A stretch of 51,156 nt of DNA from Actinomycetes bacterium (GCA_023442485.1 JAEZZG010000023.1:1-51156); one strand, 5' to 3'; shown: positions 16,334-25,198, counted from the first letter of the stretch. Numbers and translations: made by a program. Notes: generated by a model not told the origin, from the letters alone.

Positions 16334-16732
16334 ATGGACTGTATTTTTTGCGCGATTGCATCAGGTGACATTGCGTCCAGGATCGTCTATCAGGACGAAA
16401 ATACCGTCGCCTTCTTAGACATGTCCCCGTGGCAGCGTGGCCACACCGTCGTGATCCCCAAGACTCACGGCGTCAACGCCTTAGAGAGCCCAGAAAGTTT
16501 TACCCTCGCCGCTGCGGTGGTGCCGACAGTGGCTCAGCTGCTCGTCGAAAAGCTGGGAGCCGTAGGGGTCAATATCGTCTCCAACTGCGGAGAGGTTGCC
16601 GGGCAGTCGGTCTTTCACACCCACATCCACGTCGTCCCTCGTTACGCTGAAAAACCCGGGATGGCAGCACTATTTGGTCCAGAATCTGAGAATGATTTAG
16701 ACGATGTGTTACAAGAGATAATGTCTTCTTGA
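16334..16732 (+). CDS. HIT-family nucleotide hydrolase or transferase
   Basis: A small histidine-triad protein, probably hydrolysing AMP-linked compounds. The N-terminus CIFCAIASGDI is typical of the HINT branch, and the catalytic histidine triad is HTHIHVV near residue 95. It has 132 residues, normal for the family. It lies between hisF and the ilv leader. A candidate ilv promoter overlaps its 3' end. The exact substrate cannot be inferred. Confidence 0.9.
   Translation: MDCIFCAIASGDIASRIVYQDENTVAFLDMSPWQRGHTVVIPKTHGVNALESPESFTLAAAVVPTVAQLLVEKLGAVGVNIVSNCGEVAGQSVFHTHIHVVPRYAEKPGMAALFGPESENDLDDVLQEIMSS
16697..16724 (+). promoter_or_regulatory. Candidate promoter of the ilvBN leader transcript
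   Basis: TTAGAC (16697-16702), 16 bases, TAATGT (16719-16724), inside the end of the HIT gene. It would start RNA near 16731 and include the leader peptide. The -35 match is poor. Confidence 0.35.
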
Positions 16733-16764
16733 CGCAAGTCTAAATCTAAGGAAAGCTGTAACTC

Positions 16765-16797
16765 GTGTTCACCCTGGTGCTCGTACTTATTCCCTAG
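16765..16797 (+). CDS. Leader peptide of the ilvBNC operon (attenuator peptide)
   Basis: A ten-codon frame: GTG TTC ACC CTG GTG CTC GTA CTT ATT CCC, then TAG. The peptide reads MFTLVLVLIP, with Leu, Val, Leu, Val, Leu and Ile codons in a row. AAGGAAAG lies at 16748-16755, 9 bases before the GTG. A T-rich intrinsic terminator follows at 16826-16859 and ilvB starts at 16925. Together these are the parts of a ribosome-mediated attenuator sensing charged tRNAs for branched-chain amino acids, as known for actinobacterial ilvBNC operons. It is too short for standard gene calling. Confidence 0.8.
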   Translation: MFTLVLVLIP

Positions 16798-16825
16798 CGC
16801 TTCTACTGTCACTGGTCGAAGCGCT
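16796..16825 (+). promoter_or_regulatory. Hairpin following the ilv leader peptide
   Basis: AGCGCTTC (16796-16803) pairs with GAAGCGCT (16818-16825). The left arm overlaps the leader stop codon, so ribosome position would control its folding. It abuts the terminator hairpin but does not share bases with it, so how it competes with the terminator is not clear from inspection. Confidence 0.55.
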
Positions 16826-16859
16826 CCCTCGCATGCCTGGTAGGCGGCGAGGGTTTTTT
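16826..16859 (+). terminator. Attenuator terminator upstream of ilvB
   Basis: CCCTCGC (16826-16832) pairs with GCGAGGG (16847-16853), an inner GCCT/AGGC extends the stem, and TTTTTT follows at 16854-16859. This is a canonical intrinsic terminator between the leader peptide and ilvB. Confidence 0.85.
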
Positions 16860-16924
16860 GTTGAAGACCTAGAACCGAGCCCTGCAATCACCGCCACATG
16901 ACTATCTCAGAGGAGGGAGTAACG

Positions 16925-18670
16925 ATGTCGGACAGCACTGACAAGCCCGAAATGCTCACCGGTGCGCAAGCCATCATTCGATCGCTGGAGAAAATCGGTG
17001 TCGATGTCGTATTCGGCATCCCCGGAGGGGCCATTCTTCCGACTTATGACCCGCTCTACGACTCTAAGATTCGTCATATTCTTTGCCGCCACGAACAAGG
17101 AGCGGGCCACGCCGCTGAAGGATACGCCGAAGCCACCGGGCGCGTCGGTGTGTGCATTGCCACCTCAGGCCCTGGTGCAACCAATTTGGTGACCCCCTTG
17201 ATGGACGCCTACATGGATTCGGTCCCGATGGTGGCGATCACCGGGCAGGTCGCGTCATCCGCGATCGGCACCGACGCCTTCCAAGAATCCGATATTCGCG
17301 GCATCACCATGCCCATCACCAAGCATAATTTCCTGATCACCAAGGCCGCCGATATTCCGCGCGCGATTCAAAACGCCTTCCATCTGGCCGCGACCGGACG
17401 TCCCGGGCCGGTACTGGTCGACGTGTCCAAGGATGCTCAGAATGAGGTCGCCGAGTTTATCTGGCCCAAACAGCAGGAACTGCCCGGCTACCGTCCCACG
17501 ACGAAACCGCACACCAAGCAGATCAAATCAGCTAAGCGGATGATCCTCGAATCCGAGCGTCCCGTCTTCTACATCGGCGGCGGTGTGGTCCGTGCCAAGG
17601 CCTGGGAACAGCTCACCGAGTTGGTAGACCTCACTGGTATCCCCGTCGTGACAACCTTGAAGGCTAGAGGTGTGGTTGCGGATTCGCACCCTCTCAACAT
17701 GGGGATGCCTGGTATGCACGGCACGGTTGCCGCTGTGGGGGCCTTGCAACGCTCGGACCTGTTGATCGCCATTGGCACCCGCTTCGACGACCGGGTCACC
17801 GGCCACATCGAGTCCTTTGCCGCTGGAGCCCGGGTGATCCACGCTGACGTAGATCCCGCCGAGATTGGCAAGAATAAACCAGTTGATCTTCCCGTCGTCG
17901 GGGATGCATACCAGGTCATCGCAGGTCTGCTAGAGATCATGCGCGGCACTCAGCTACCCGATTACTCTGCGTGGGTCAAATACCTGCAAGGCCTCAAGAC
18001 TCGCTACCCCCTCGGCTGGGATGAGCCCGAAGATGGCCGTCTCGCACCTCAAGCCGTCATCAAACGAATCGGTGAACTCACCGGGGAGAAGGCGTTTTGG
18101 GCAACCGGGGTTGGTCAGCATCAAATGTGGGCTGCACAATTCCTGCCCTTCGAGTCTCCAGCCCACTGGTTCACGTCAGGTGGTGCCGGCACCATGGGCT
18201 ACGGCATCCCCGCAGGCATGGGCGCCCAGGCCGGTCATCCCGATTCTGTGGTGTGGGTGATCGACGGTGACGGTTGCTTCCAGATGACGATGCAGGAAAT
18301 CATCACCTGTTCACTCAACCGTCTGCCGATCAAGATCGCGGTGATGGAAAACAACGCCTTAGGCATGGTTCGTCAATGGCAGAACCTGTTCTATCAACAA
18401 CGCTTCTCCAACACCGATCTCCATTCCGACACGGTGCCTGACTTCGTCAAACTTGCGGAAGCGATGGGTGCGGTCGGGATCAGGGTCACCGAACCTGACC
18501 AAGTTGATGACGCAATCCGGCGCGCCCTTGAGATCAATGACCGGCCGGTGGTGCTGGACTTTGTGGTTGCCGTGGACGCAATGGTGTGGCCCATGGTTGC
18601 CGCTGGCACCTCGAATGACGCCATCATGATTGCCCGCGACATGGCTCCAGAATGGGAGGAATCAGAATGA
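16925..18670 (+). CDS. ilvB: Acetolactate synthase large (catalytic) subunit
   Basis: A ThDP- and FAD-dependent enzyme making acetolactate from two pyruvates, or acetohydroxybutyrate from pyruvate and 2-ketobutyrate. This is the first common step to valine, leucine and isoleucine. The catalytic Glu57 lies in RHEQGAGHAAEGYA. The ThDP signature GDGCFQMT and the later NNALGMVRQWQ segment are intact. ATG 16925 is preceded by AGGAGGGAG and gives 581 residues. An upstream ATG at 16898 has no such site. ilvN follows with ATGA overlap. Expression is probably controlled by the leader attenuator. Confidence 0.96.
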   Translation: MSDSTDKPEMLTGAQAIIRSLEKIGVDVVFGIPGGAILPTYDPLYDSKIRHILCRHEQGAGHAAEGYAEATGRVGVCIATSGPGATNLVTPLMDAYMDSVPMVAITGQVASSAIGTDAFQESDIRGITMPITKHNFLITKAADIPRAIQNAFHLAATGRPGPVLVDVSKDAQNEVAEFIWPKQQELPGYRPTTKPHTKQIKSAKRMILESERPVFYIGGGVVRAKAWEQLTELVDLTGIPVVTTLKARGVVADSHPLNMGMPGMHGTVAAVGALQRSDLLIAIGTRFDDRVTGHIESFAAGARVIHADVDPAEIGKNKPVDLPVVGDAYQVIAGLLEIMRGTQLPDYSAWVKYLQGLKTRYPLGWDEPEDGRLAPQAVIKRIGELTGEKAFWATGVGQHQMWAAQFLPFESPAHWFTSGGAGTMGYGIPAGMGAQAGHPDSVVWVIDGDGCFQMTMQEIITCSLNRLPIKIAVMENNALGMVRQWQNLFYQQRFSNTDLHSDTVPDFVKLAEAMGAVGIRVTEPDQVDDAIRRALEINDRPVVLDFVVAVDAMVWPMVAAGTSNDAIMIARDMAPEWEESE

Positions 18671-19179
18671 GTCTGCATACCTTATCCGTCCTTGTTGAGG
18701 ATTCTCCAGGCGTGTTGGCCCGGATTTCGGCATTATTCAGCCGTCGCGGATACAACATCGTCTCCTTGGCGGTGGGCCCGACTGAACGCGAGGGGATCTC
18801 GCGGATCTCGCTGGTCGCTGATCTTGACTCCACCTCCGTTCTCGAACAGCTAGTCAAGCAGCTCAACAAACTCATCGAGGTACTCAAGGTGATTGAGCTG
18901 GAACAGTCGGCGATCAAGAGAGAACTGGTACTGATCAAGGTTCGTTCTGATGTCGAAAAGCGGTCGCAGATTCTCGACACCGTCTCTTTGTTTAGAGCAA
19001 AAGCCGTTGATGTTGATCTCGAGTCGGTCACCATTGAATGTACTGGCGCCCATGACAAACTTCAGGCCCTCATCCAGATGCTGGTCCCATACGGGATCAT
19101 CGAGCTGGTCCAGTCTGGTCAAGTTGCTCTATCGAGAGGACACAAGGCACTCTCTGAGAAGGGCAAATACTGCGTCTGA
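18667..19179 (+). CDS. ilvN: Acetolactate synthase regulatory (small) subunit
   Basis: The small subunit activates IlvB and confers feedback inhibition by valine. The N-terminal ACT domain reads HTLSVLVEDSPGVLARISAL then FSRRGYNI. The C-terminal part, with IQMLVPYGIIELVQSG, matches the ACHSC domain. The 170-residue length is normal. The ATG overlaps the ilvB stop codon and has GGGAGG about seven bases upstream. This start is preferred over an upstream in-frame codon at 18652. Confidence 0.95.
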   Translation: MSLHTLSVLVEDSPGVLARISALFSRRGYNIVSLAVGPTEREGISRISLVADLDSTSVLEQLVKQLNKLIEVLKVIELEQSAIKRELVLIKVRSDVEKRSQILDTVSLFRAKAVDVDLESVTIECTGAHDKLQALIQMLVPYGIIELVQSGQVALSRGHKALSEKGKYCV

Positions 19180-19250
19180 TGAGGTTCGGGACGCGGCTGT
19201 CATTCCAATCATGGGTGGCGGACGTCTCAGCCTTTGCTACAACACCGAAA

Positions 19251-19264
19251 TGTGAACATTCACA
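19251..19264. promoter_or_regulatory. Short inverted repeat TGTGA-N4-TCACA before ilvC
   Basis: The dyad TGTGAACATTCACA sits about 50 bases upstream of ilvC, in the 136-base ilvN-ilvC gap. It could be a regulator site or chance. ilvC might also be reached by readthrough from ilvBN. Confidence 0.25.
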
Positions 19265-19315
19265 CATTGAAACCCCAGCCCACCGTGTGCGGGACTACAG
19301 GAATAGAGGAAAGAA

Positions 19316-20347
19316 ATGGCAGAGATCTACTACGACGATGACGCCGATCTATCAGTGATCCAGGGTCGCAAGGTTGCTGTGATTGGGTACGGCTCCCAAG
19401 GCCACGCCCATGCGTTGAACCTGCGTGACTCGGGTGTCGACGTGAGGGTTGGGCTGAAACCTGAATCCCGATCAAGGGGCAAAGCCGAGGCGCAGGGGCT
19501 GAGGGTTTGCACCCCCGCTGAGGCCGCAGCCGAAGCCGATGTGATCATGATTCTGGCCCCCGACCAGGTACAGCGCACCCTCTACGCCGACGAGATTGCC
19601 CCGCATTTGAAGCCCGGCGACGCCTTGTTCTTTGCCCATGGCTTCAATGTCCGATTCGGTTACATCGAGGCGCCAGAGGGTGTGGACGTGTGCATGGTTG
19701 CCCCGAAGGGGCCCGGCCACTTGGTTCGTCGTGAATATGCCGACGGTCGTGGCGTCCCGGTTGTCGTCGCCGTCGAGAAGGACGCCTCCGGTTCTGCCTG
19801 GGATCTGTGCCGCGCCTATGCCAAGGCAATCGGTGGCCTGCGGGCCGGAGGGATCAAGACCACCTTCAAAGAAGAGACTGAGACCGACCTCTTCGGTGAG
19901 CAAGCCGTCTTGTGTGGCGGTATGTCGAACCTGGTGATCAATGGTTGGGAGACCCTGGTGGCTGCCGGATACCAGCCCGAGATCGCCTACTTCGAGTGCC
20001 TCCACGAGATGAAGCTCATCGTCGACTTGATGATCGAGGGTGGTCTTTCCAAGATGCGCTGGTCAATCTCCGACACCGCTGAATACGGCGACTATGTCTC
20101 TGGTCCGCGTGTCATTGACCACCATGCCCGCGAGCAGATGGAGGCGGTCCTCGCTGATATTCAATCTGGGGCATTCGCTCGCGACTTCATCGCCGATCAG
20201 GACAACGGCGCAGCCAAGTTCAAGCAGCTTCGTCAGCGTTCCGAGGAACACCCGATCGAAGCCGTCGGCAAGCAGCTTCGCTCCATGATGGCCTGGGTCA
20301 AGCAAGACGACAACGACGACTACCAGGAAGGTCACGTCGGCAGGTAA
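19316..20347 (+). CDS. ilvC: Ketol-acid reductoisomerase (class I, NADP-dependent)
   Basis: Isomerises and reduces acetolactate or acetohydroxybutyrate to the dihydroxy acids, second in branched-chain synthesis. The Rossmann motif is VIGYGSQGHAHALNLRDSG. Arg and Ser residues in the following LKPESRSR loop suit NADPH. The metal-binding C-terminal domain includes DLFGEQAVLCGG and YFECLHEMKLIVDLM. The length of 343 residues places it in the short class I. RBS AGAGGAAAG precedes ATG 19316. A strong hairpin terminator follows, closing the ilvBNC unit. Confidence 0.96.
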   Translation: MAEIYYDDDADLSVIQGRKVAVIGYGSQGHAHALNLRDSGVDVRVGLKPESRSRGKAEAQGLRVCTPAEAAAEADVIMILAPDQVQRTLYADEIAPHLKPGDALFFAHGFNVRFGYIEAPEGVDVCMVAPKGPGHLVRREYADGRGVPVVVAVEKDASGSAWDLCRAYAKAIGGLRAGGIKTTFKEETETDLFGEQAVLCGGMSNLVINGWETLVAAGYQPEIAYFECLHEMKLIVDLMIEGGLSKMRWSISDTAEYGDYVSGPRVIDHHAREQMEAVLADIQSGAFARDFIADQDNGAAKFKQLRQRSEEHPIEAVGKQLRSMMAWVKQDDNDDYQEGHVGR

Positions 20348-20364
20348 GGCCACCAGGTCAAGAT

Positions 20365-20399
20365 CGTGGGGGTGGGCGACCACCCCCACGGTTGCATTT
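20365..20399 (+). terminator. Terminator hairpin after ilvC
   Basis: A perfect 11-bp stem (CGTGGGGGTGG at 20365-20375, CCACCCCCACG at 20380-20390) closed by a GCGA tetraloop, followed by the modest T-rich GTTGCATTT. It lies between ilvC (+) and the convergent methyltransferase gene (-) and could serve both. Confidence 0.8.
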
Positions 20400-20488
20400 A
20401 AGTTGCACGCCTAGGGGTGGGCTCAGAAAATCCCAGTCATTGGGGAAGGAGAGAGTCCGCGACGGGGGCGTCCGTAACCCCTGACGGG

Positions 20489-21052
20489 TTAGCGCTTGAC
20501 GGCAATCACCGCTGAGACGTCGGCGGCAACGGCAACATCGACAGCGGTAAACCTCTTGTCGAGCAGCCAGGTCTGACGAACATAGTCAACCCCGTAGAAG
20601 TCGTGGGGAGGCCATTCTTGACTGGGGATGAAGTCATCAATCACCAAGATCGCCCCGGAGGGGAGTAATGCGGCAATCTCGTCGCGGTCAAGCCCGTCGA
20701 GATTACGCAAAGACACATGGAGCATCCCGATATTGTCGATGCGTTGGCATTCCTCCCAGGTGCCGCAGATGATCTCGATATCGTCATCGGCAAAAGTTGT
20801 GCGGGCATGTTCAGCCAGTTGCTCATCTGGTTCAACGGTGACGACCCGGGTCGACGCAGGGGCTCCATGGCGCATCCACGCGATCCCGACACCAGCTCCG
20901 GTGCCAAACTCCACCACCGCCCCTGGTGCACACGCAGCCAGCGTCGCCATCAGGCGTCCCGTCTCGGTTCGAGTGGAGCGAAGAAAAGCTAGCTCACCGC
21001 CATTCTTCAATGCCTTGAGAACGATATCTGGCTGTTTATCGGGAGTACTCAC
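20489..21052 (-). CDS. SAM-dependent O-methyltransferase-like protein
   Basis: A class I methyltransferase fold: motif I VVEFGTGAGVGIAWM, an acidic strand end VVTVEPDEQ, and VIDDFIPSQEW further on. The layout resembles O-methyltransferases of the COMT-like group. The substrate is unknown. I prefer GTG 21052, where CAAACT (a near TANNNT -10) lies six bases upstream. A TTG at 21076 would add MSESQTTR. Lengths are 187 or 195 residues. It lies alone between ilvC (convergent) and leuB, which runs in the same direction further upstream. Confidence 0.75.
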   Translation of the reverse strand: MSTPDKQPDIVLKALKNGGELAFLRSTRTETGRLMATLAACAPGAVVEFGTGAGVGIAWMRHGAPASTRVVTVEPDEQLAEHARTTFADDDIEIICGTWEECQRIDNIGMLHVSLRNLDGLDRDEIAALLPSGAILVIDDFIPSQEWPPHDFYGVDYVRQTWLLDKRFTAVDVAVAADVSAVIAVKR

Positions 21053-21184
21053 CCTAGTAGTTTGAGACTCACTCAAGTCCGTATTCGACGAGTACCACCT
21101 ACTGAGATACCAGCCTCGGCCAGGTGAGACGTGTAGGTATAGGCGCCGATGAGATCGGCACCTGCACCCGAAGAAGTAGGTGGG

Positions 21185-22234
21185 CTAGGAGTTGAGAATC
21201 CTTGCCGCGATCGCCTCACCGATCTCGCTGGTGGAGCGAGGGGCAGTCCTGGAGGCAATATCGTCCCGGACTGCGTCATCAATCACCTGCGCTTGGTCAT
21301 GAAGGTTGAAATGGCGCAACAGCAAGGCCATTGAGGAGACGGTTGCGGTCGGGTCAGCGATACCTTTGCCCGCAATGTCAGGGGCGGAACCATGAACCGG
21401 CTCGAACATGGACGGGAACTTCCGCGAGGTGCAGATATTCGCCGACGGGGCGAGCCCGATCCCCCCTGTGATCGCTGCCGCTTCGTCGGTAAGAATATCG
21501 CCGAATAGATTATCGGTGACGATGACATCGAACTGGCCGGGGCTAGTGACCAAAGAGATGGTCGCTGCGTCAATGTGAAGGTAGTTCGTCTCGACCTGGG
21601 GGAAGTCGGCGGACACCTGATTGAAGATGCGCGACCACAACCCTCCGGCATGAACCAAGACATTGTGTTTGTGAATCAAGGTCACCTGCTTGCGCCGGGT
21701 TGTCGCCAGCTCAAAGGCATAGCGGACCACGCGTTCGATCCCGAAGGCCGTATTGACCGACACCTCCGTTGCAATCTCGTTGCATGTTCCCTGGCGAAGG
21801 GTGCCGCCATTGCCGGCATAGAGACCTTCGGTACCTTCGCGGACGACCACGAAATCAATCGGGGTATCGCCGAGGATGTGTTGAGCCAGGGGTGAGGCAA
21901 CCCCGGGGTAAGACCTTGACGGGCGAAGGTTGACGTCTTGATCGAAAGCGAATCTCAGCTTCAGCAGTAGGCCGCGCTCTAGCAGGCCGGACGGGATAGT
22001 GGTCGAGCCCGGTGCGGCACCGACGGCGCCAAGAATCAAGGCGTCCTTGGCTGCGAGGGTGGCCAAAGTGTCGTCGTTGAGAACCTCCCCGGTCTCAAGC
22101 CAGTGGGCTGCACCCAGCGAGAAGTACTCGTAGTTGAACTGCCCTGGAGCAACCAAGTCCAGGATTTTGACGGCCTCGCTGACCACCTCGGGGCCAATCC
22201 CATCTCCTGGGATCACGGCAATGTTGTAGACCAT
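21185..22234 (-). CDS. leuB: 3-isopropylmalate dehydrogenase
   Basis: Oxidatively decarboxylates 3-isopropylmalate in leucine synthesis. In citramalate-route bacteria it also acts on 3-methylmalate to give 2-ketobutyrate. The N-terminus IAVIPGDGIGPEV, the substrate region LKLRFAFDQDVNLRPSRSYP, and the metal/NAD segment DNLFGDILTDEAAAITGGIG are intact, as is the GSAPDIAGKGIADPT motif. It has 349 residues. It is divergent from ilvE, and the ATG is preceded by TAGAGT six bases away, indicating leaderless transcription. It is not next to leuCD in this genome. Confidence 0.95.
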   Translation of the reverse strand: MVYNIAVIPGDGIGPEVVSEAVKILDLVAPGQFNYEYFSLGAAHWLETGEVLNDDTLATLAAKDALILGAVGAAPGSTTIPSGLLERGLLLKLRFAFDQDVNLRPSRSYPGVASPLAQHILGDTPIDFVVVREGTEGLYAGNGGTLRQGTCNEIATEVSVNTAFGIERVVRYAFELATTRRKQVTLIHKHNVLVHAGGLWSRIFNQVSADFPQVETNYLHIDAATISLVTSPGQFDVIVTDNLFGDILTDEAAAITGGIGLAPSANICTSRKFPSMFEPVHGSAPDIAGKGIADPTATVSSMALLLRHFNLHDQAQVIDDAVRDDIASRTAPRSTSEIGEAIAARILNS

Positions 22235-22240
22235 GGGGCA

Positions 22241-22246
22241 ACTCTA
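22241..22246 (-). promoter_or_regulatory. -10 element TAGAGT of leaderless leuB
   Basis: Read on the minus strand, TAGAGT ends six bases before ATG 22234. There is no Shine-Dalgarno sequence. The divergent ilvE promoter is about 100 bases away. Confidence 0.6.
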
Positions 22247-22349
22247 TGCCATCACCGTCAAGGCGAACCCGGTTGTCCACGCATGCTGGCATCACTTGTC
22301 CAGTTCTTTCATTTGATGGACCGAACCATCACCTGCAACCGCCAGTATC

Positions 22350-22355
22350 TAGGAT
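22350..22355 (+). promoter_or_regulatory. -10 element TAGGAT of leaderless ilvE
   Basis: TAGGAT ends six bases before ATG 22362. There is no Shine-Dalgarno sequence before the ATG. Confidence 0.6.
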
Positions 22356-22361
22356 GTTTTC

Positions 22362-23465
22362 ATGGCAGTGACGATTGAAATTCCCCAAGATCTCACCTAC
22401 TCATCCGATGAAACCATCGCCCAGGTGTGCTCTAACCCAGGTTTCGGTGTCCACTTCACCGACCATATGGCAGTGATCGATTGGACCCACGAATCTGGCT
22501 GGCACAACGCCAGAATCGTCGACTTCGGGCCACAAGCCCTCACCCCCGCCTCCGCAGTCTTCCACTACGCCCAATCGGTGTTTGAAGGCTTGAAGGCATA
22601 TCGTCGAGCAGACGGTTCCGTGTGGACATTTCGTTCTGAGCGCAACGGTGCCCGTCTCGGTTTGTCCGCCGAGCGTCTAGCCCTGCCGGTATTGCCGGTC
22701 GATGACTTCGTCACTGCCGTGGAGACCCTGATTCGAGTCGATGCCCGATGGGTGCCCCACCAGAGAGAACAATCCCTGTATCTGCGCCCGTTCGAGATGG
22801 GCCAAGAAGACTATCTGGGGGTGCGTCCGGCGAAGAAAGTCCAATTCGCAGTCATCGCCTCTCCCGTGGGGGCATATTTTTCCGGCGGCATCACCCCGGT
22901 GAAAATCTGGGTCGAAACCGAACGAGCCCGCGTCGCCAACGGCGGCACCGGTGAAGCCAAATGCGGCGGAAACTACGCCGCCTCCCTGATGAGTGAGCAA
23001 ATCGCGATCGCCCATGGCTGCTCCCAGGTACTCTTCGTTGATAACGCCGAACACCGTTGGATCGAAGAACTCGGCGGCATGAATTTCATGATGATCACAG
23101 CCCAAGGTGAGCTGGTCACCCCGATTCTCAACGGCAATATCTTGCGCGGGGTCACCCGCAACTCCATCCTCACCATTGCCCCAGAACTGGGGCTGACTCC
23201 GATCCAGCGCCCGATCGAACTTGCTGAGGTCCTCGACGGGATCTCCTGCGGATACGTCAAAGAGTTGTTGGCCTGTGGAACCGCCGCAGTGATCACCCCC
23301 ATCGGCTCACTCGTCCGGGGAGACGAAGAGTACCGCCTCGACTCTAACTTCGAGACCACCTTGGCCCTGAGACAGCGACTACTTGGTATTCAATACGGCA
23401 CCGAGCCGGACCTCTACGGCTGGACCAAGCAAGTCGTCCCTCCAGCGGAAGGAGTGGGGCAGTGA
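22362..23465 (+). CDS. ilvE: Branched-chain amino-acid aminotransferase
   Basis: A PLP-dependent class IV aminotransferase carrying out the last step to leucine, isoleucine and valine. The PLP lysine is Lys200 in TGEAKCGGNYAASL. The segment FEGLKAYRRADG and the conserved EELGGMNFMMI and GTAAVITPIG motifs match the actinobacterial IlvE group. It has 367 residues. Transcription probably starts at the ATG. The stop overlaps the GTG start of cimA, so ilvE and cimA form a coupled pair. Confidence 0.95.
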   Translation: MAVTIEIPQDLTYSSDETIAQVCSNPGFGVHFTDHMAVIDWTHESGWHNARIVDFGPQALTPASAVFHYAQSVFEGLKAYRRADGSVWTFRSERNGARLGLSAERLALPVLPVDDFVTAVETLIRVDARWVPHQREQSLYLRPFEMGQEDYLGVRPAKKVQFAVIASPVGAYFSGGITPVKIWVETERARVANGGTGEAKCGGNYAASLMSEQIAIAHGCSQVLFVDNAEHRWIEELGGMNFMMITAQGELVTPILNGNILRGVTRNSILTIAPELGLTPIQRPIELAEVLDGISCGYVKELLACGTAAVITPIGSLVRGDEEYRLDSNFETTLALRQRLLGIQYGTEPDLYGWTKQVVPPAEGVGQ

Positions 23466-25042
23466 CCCAGATCGTCGTCCCCGATAACCTGCACATCTAC
23501 GACACCACACTGCGTGACGGTGCCCAGCAGGAAGGGATTCGGCTCACCGTCGCGGATCGGATGCGGATTGCGACCCTCCTCGACGAACTCGGCGTCACTC
23601 ACATCGAGGGCGGGTGGCCAGGCGCCAATCCCAACGACACCTTGTTCTTTGAGGCCGCCAAAACTGACCTTCACCTGAAGAAGGCGACGCTGACGGCTTT
23701 CGGCTCTACCCGTAAAGCAGGTATCAGCGCTGATCGCGATCCTCTGGTCAAGGCCTTGGTCGAAGCCGGGACCGACGTGGTGTGTATCGTCGCCAAATCC
23801 CACGACGTCCACGTCCGAGACGCATTGAGAACCAGCGAGGATGAGAATCTCGCCATGGTCTTCGAGACCGTCACCTACCTCAAGGCGATGGGTAAGGAAG
23901 TCTTCGTCGATCTCGAACATTTCTTCGACGGATACCGATCTAACCCCGACTACACCCTCTCCGTGGTGCGCACTGCGGCTGAAGCAGGAGCCTCCGTCAT
24001 CGTCTTGTGTGACACCAACGGCGGGACCTTGCCGACTCAAATCGCTGATGTCGTTTCCGCAGCCGGGGCCGTCGGGGCGAATCTAGGCATCCATTGCCAC
24101 AACGACACTGGCTGTGCGGTGGCAAACTCGCTGATCGCAGTCGAGGCGGGTGCCATGCACATCCAAGGAACCATCAATGGCTACGGGGAAAGAACTGGCA
24201 ATGCAAACCTGTGCACCCTGATCGCCAACCTGCAACTCAAGTATGGGCTAGACCTTCTCGAGCCTGAACAATTGTCCTGTCTGACCCATATCTCTCATGC
24301 GGTTGCCGATATTGCCAACCAGACGGTGCTGGGGCGCTCTCCTTATGTGGGCGCTTCGGCCTTTGCCCACAAGGCGGGTCTCCACGCCTCAGCCATTCGG
24401 GTGAACCCCGATCTGTACCAACACGCTGACCCATCCGCCGTCGGAAACCACATGAGAATGTTGATCTCTGACATGGCCGGGCGGGCAAATATCCAGATCA
24501 AGGCTGCCCAAGCCGGATATGAACTGGACTCGGTCCAGGCGGGAGAGGTGGCTGCCATCGTCAAAGAAAGGGAAGCGGAGGGCTACTCCTACGAGGCTGC
24601 CGACGCATCCTTTAGCCTGTTGATCCATGACTACCTCTCTGGAAACAAAGATGACCTGGTGAAAATCAAGTTTTGGCGAGTCCACACCGAGGAATACCGG
24701 GACGATCTCGGCGATTCTGAGGCGGTCGTCAAGGTTGAACTCGACGGCAAGGTCCACAAAGAGTTCGGCATCGGCAATGGGCCGCTGAATGCACTCGACC
24801 AGGCATTGAGAAAGGCGCTGAGCGAGAAGTACCCGCAACTTTCCCAGTTTAGGCTGACTGACTACCGAGTTCGGGTGATCGACAGAGGCACCGACGGTGT
24901 GGTGCGCACCTTCATCGACATGTCTGACTCACATCAGACCTGGGTGACGGTCGGCGTCGGAACCAATGTTGTCGAGGCCTCTTGGGAGGCTTTGCGTGAA
25001 GGTTACCGGTATGGACTAGTGAAGGGGATCGCCCTCAGTTAG
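23462..25042 (+). CDS. cimA: Citramalate synthase
   Basis: Condenses acetyl-CoA and pyruvate to citramalate, starting the threonine-independent route to 2-ketobutyrate and isoleucine. The catalytic barrel starts HIYDTTLRDGAQQEGIRLTV, with metal-binding HCHNDTGCAVANS and the late NGYGERTGNANL. The C-terminal LeuA-type dimer/regulatory domain follows (about residues 390-515). At 526 residues it has the length and sequence style of the CimA/LeuA-like citramalate synthases, not actinobacterial LeuA. The GTG start overlaps the ilvE stop (GTGA). A homocitrate- or isopropylmalate-synthase role is less likely. Confidence 0.88.
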   Translation: MTQIVVPDNLHIYDTTLRDGAQQEGIRLTVADRMRIATLLDELGVTHIEGGWPGANPNDTLFFEAAKTDLHLKKATLTAFGSTRKAGISADRDPLVKALVEAGTDVVCIVAKSHDVHVRDALRTSEDENLAMVFETVTYLKAMGKEVFVDLEHFFDGYRSNPDYTLSVVRTAAEAGASVIVLCDTNGGTLPTQIADVVSAAGAVGANLGIHCHNDTGCAVANSLIAVEAGAMHIQGTINGYGERTGNANLCTLIANLQLKYGLDLLEPEQLSCLTHISHAVADIANQTVLGRSPYVGASAFAHKAGLHASAIRVNPDLYQHADPSAVGNHMRMLISDMAGRANIQIKAAQAGYELDSVQAGEVAAIVKEREAEGYSYEAADASFSLLIHDYLSGNKDDLVKIKFWRVHTEEYRDDLGDSEAVVKVELDGKVHKEFGIGNGPLNALDQALRKALSEKYPQLSQFRLTDYRVRVIDRGTDGVVRTFIDMSDSHQTWVTVGVGTNVVEASWEALREGYRYGLVKGIALS

Positions 25043-25070
25043 CACGGCCCCGCCCTGGTGTGGGCCGCGC
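25042..25070 (+). terminator. Weak hairpin after cimA
   Basis: GCACGGCCC (25042-25050) can pair with GGGCCGCGC (25062-25070), with one mismatch. No T-tract follows, so termination is uncertain. Confidence 0.3.
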
Positions 25071-25168
25071 TAGGGCTAGGTTCCAGGAACGACGGGCAGC
25101 TCGCCAAGGACGGGTGCCTAAGCCAACGGGTTTGGGGGCAAGACAACAGCAACCGTCATCATGGCCCG

Positions 25169-25198
25169 TTAGCCGGATCCGAAAGCGCAAAGTAGGCT
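25169..25198 (+). promoter_or_regulatory. Promoter of the FAH-family gene (TTAGCC-18-TAGGCT)
   Basis: TAGGCT at 25193-25198 ends seven bases before ATG 25206. TTAGCC at 25169-25174 is a weak -35 at 18-base spacing. This predicts a leaderless transcript. Confidence 0.5.
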
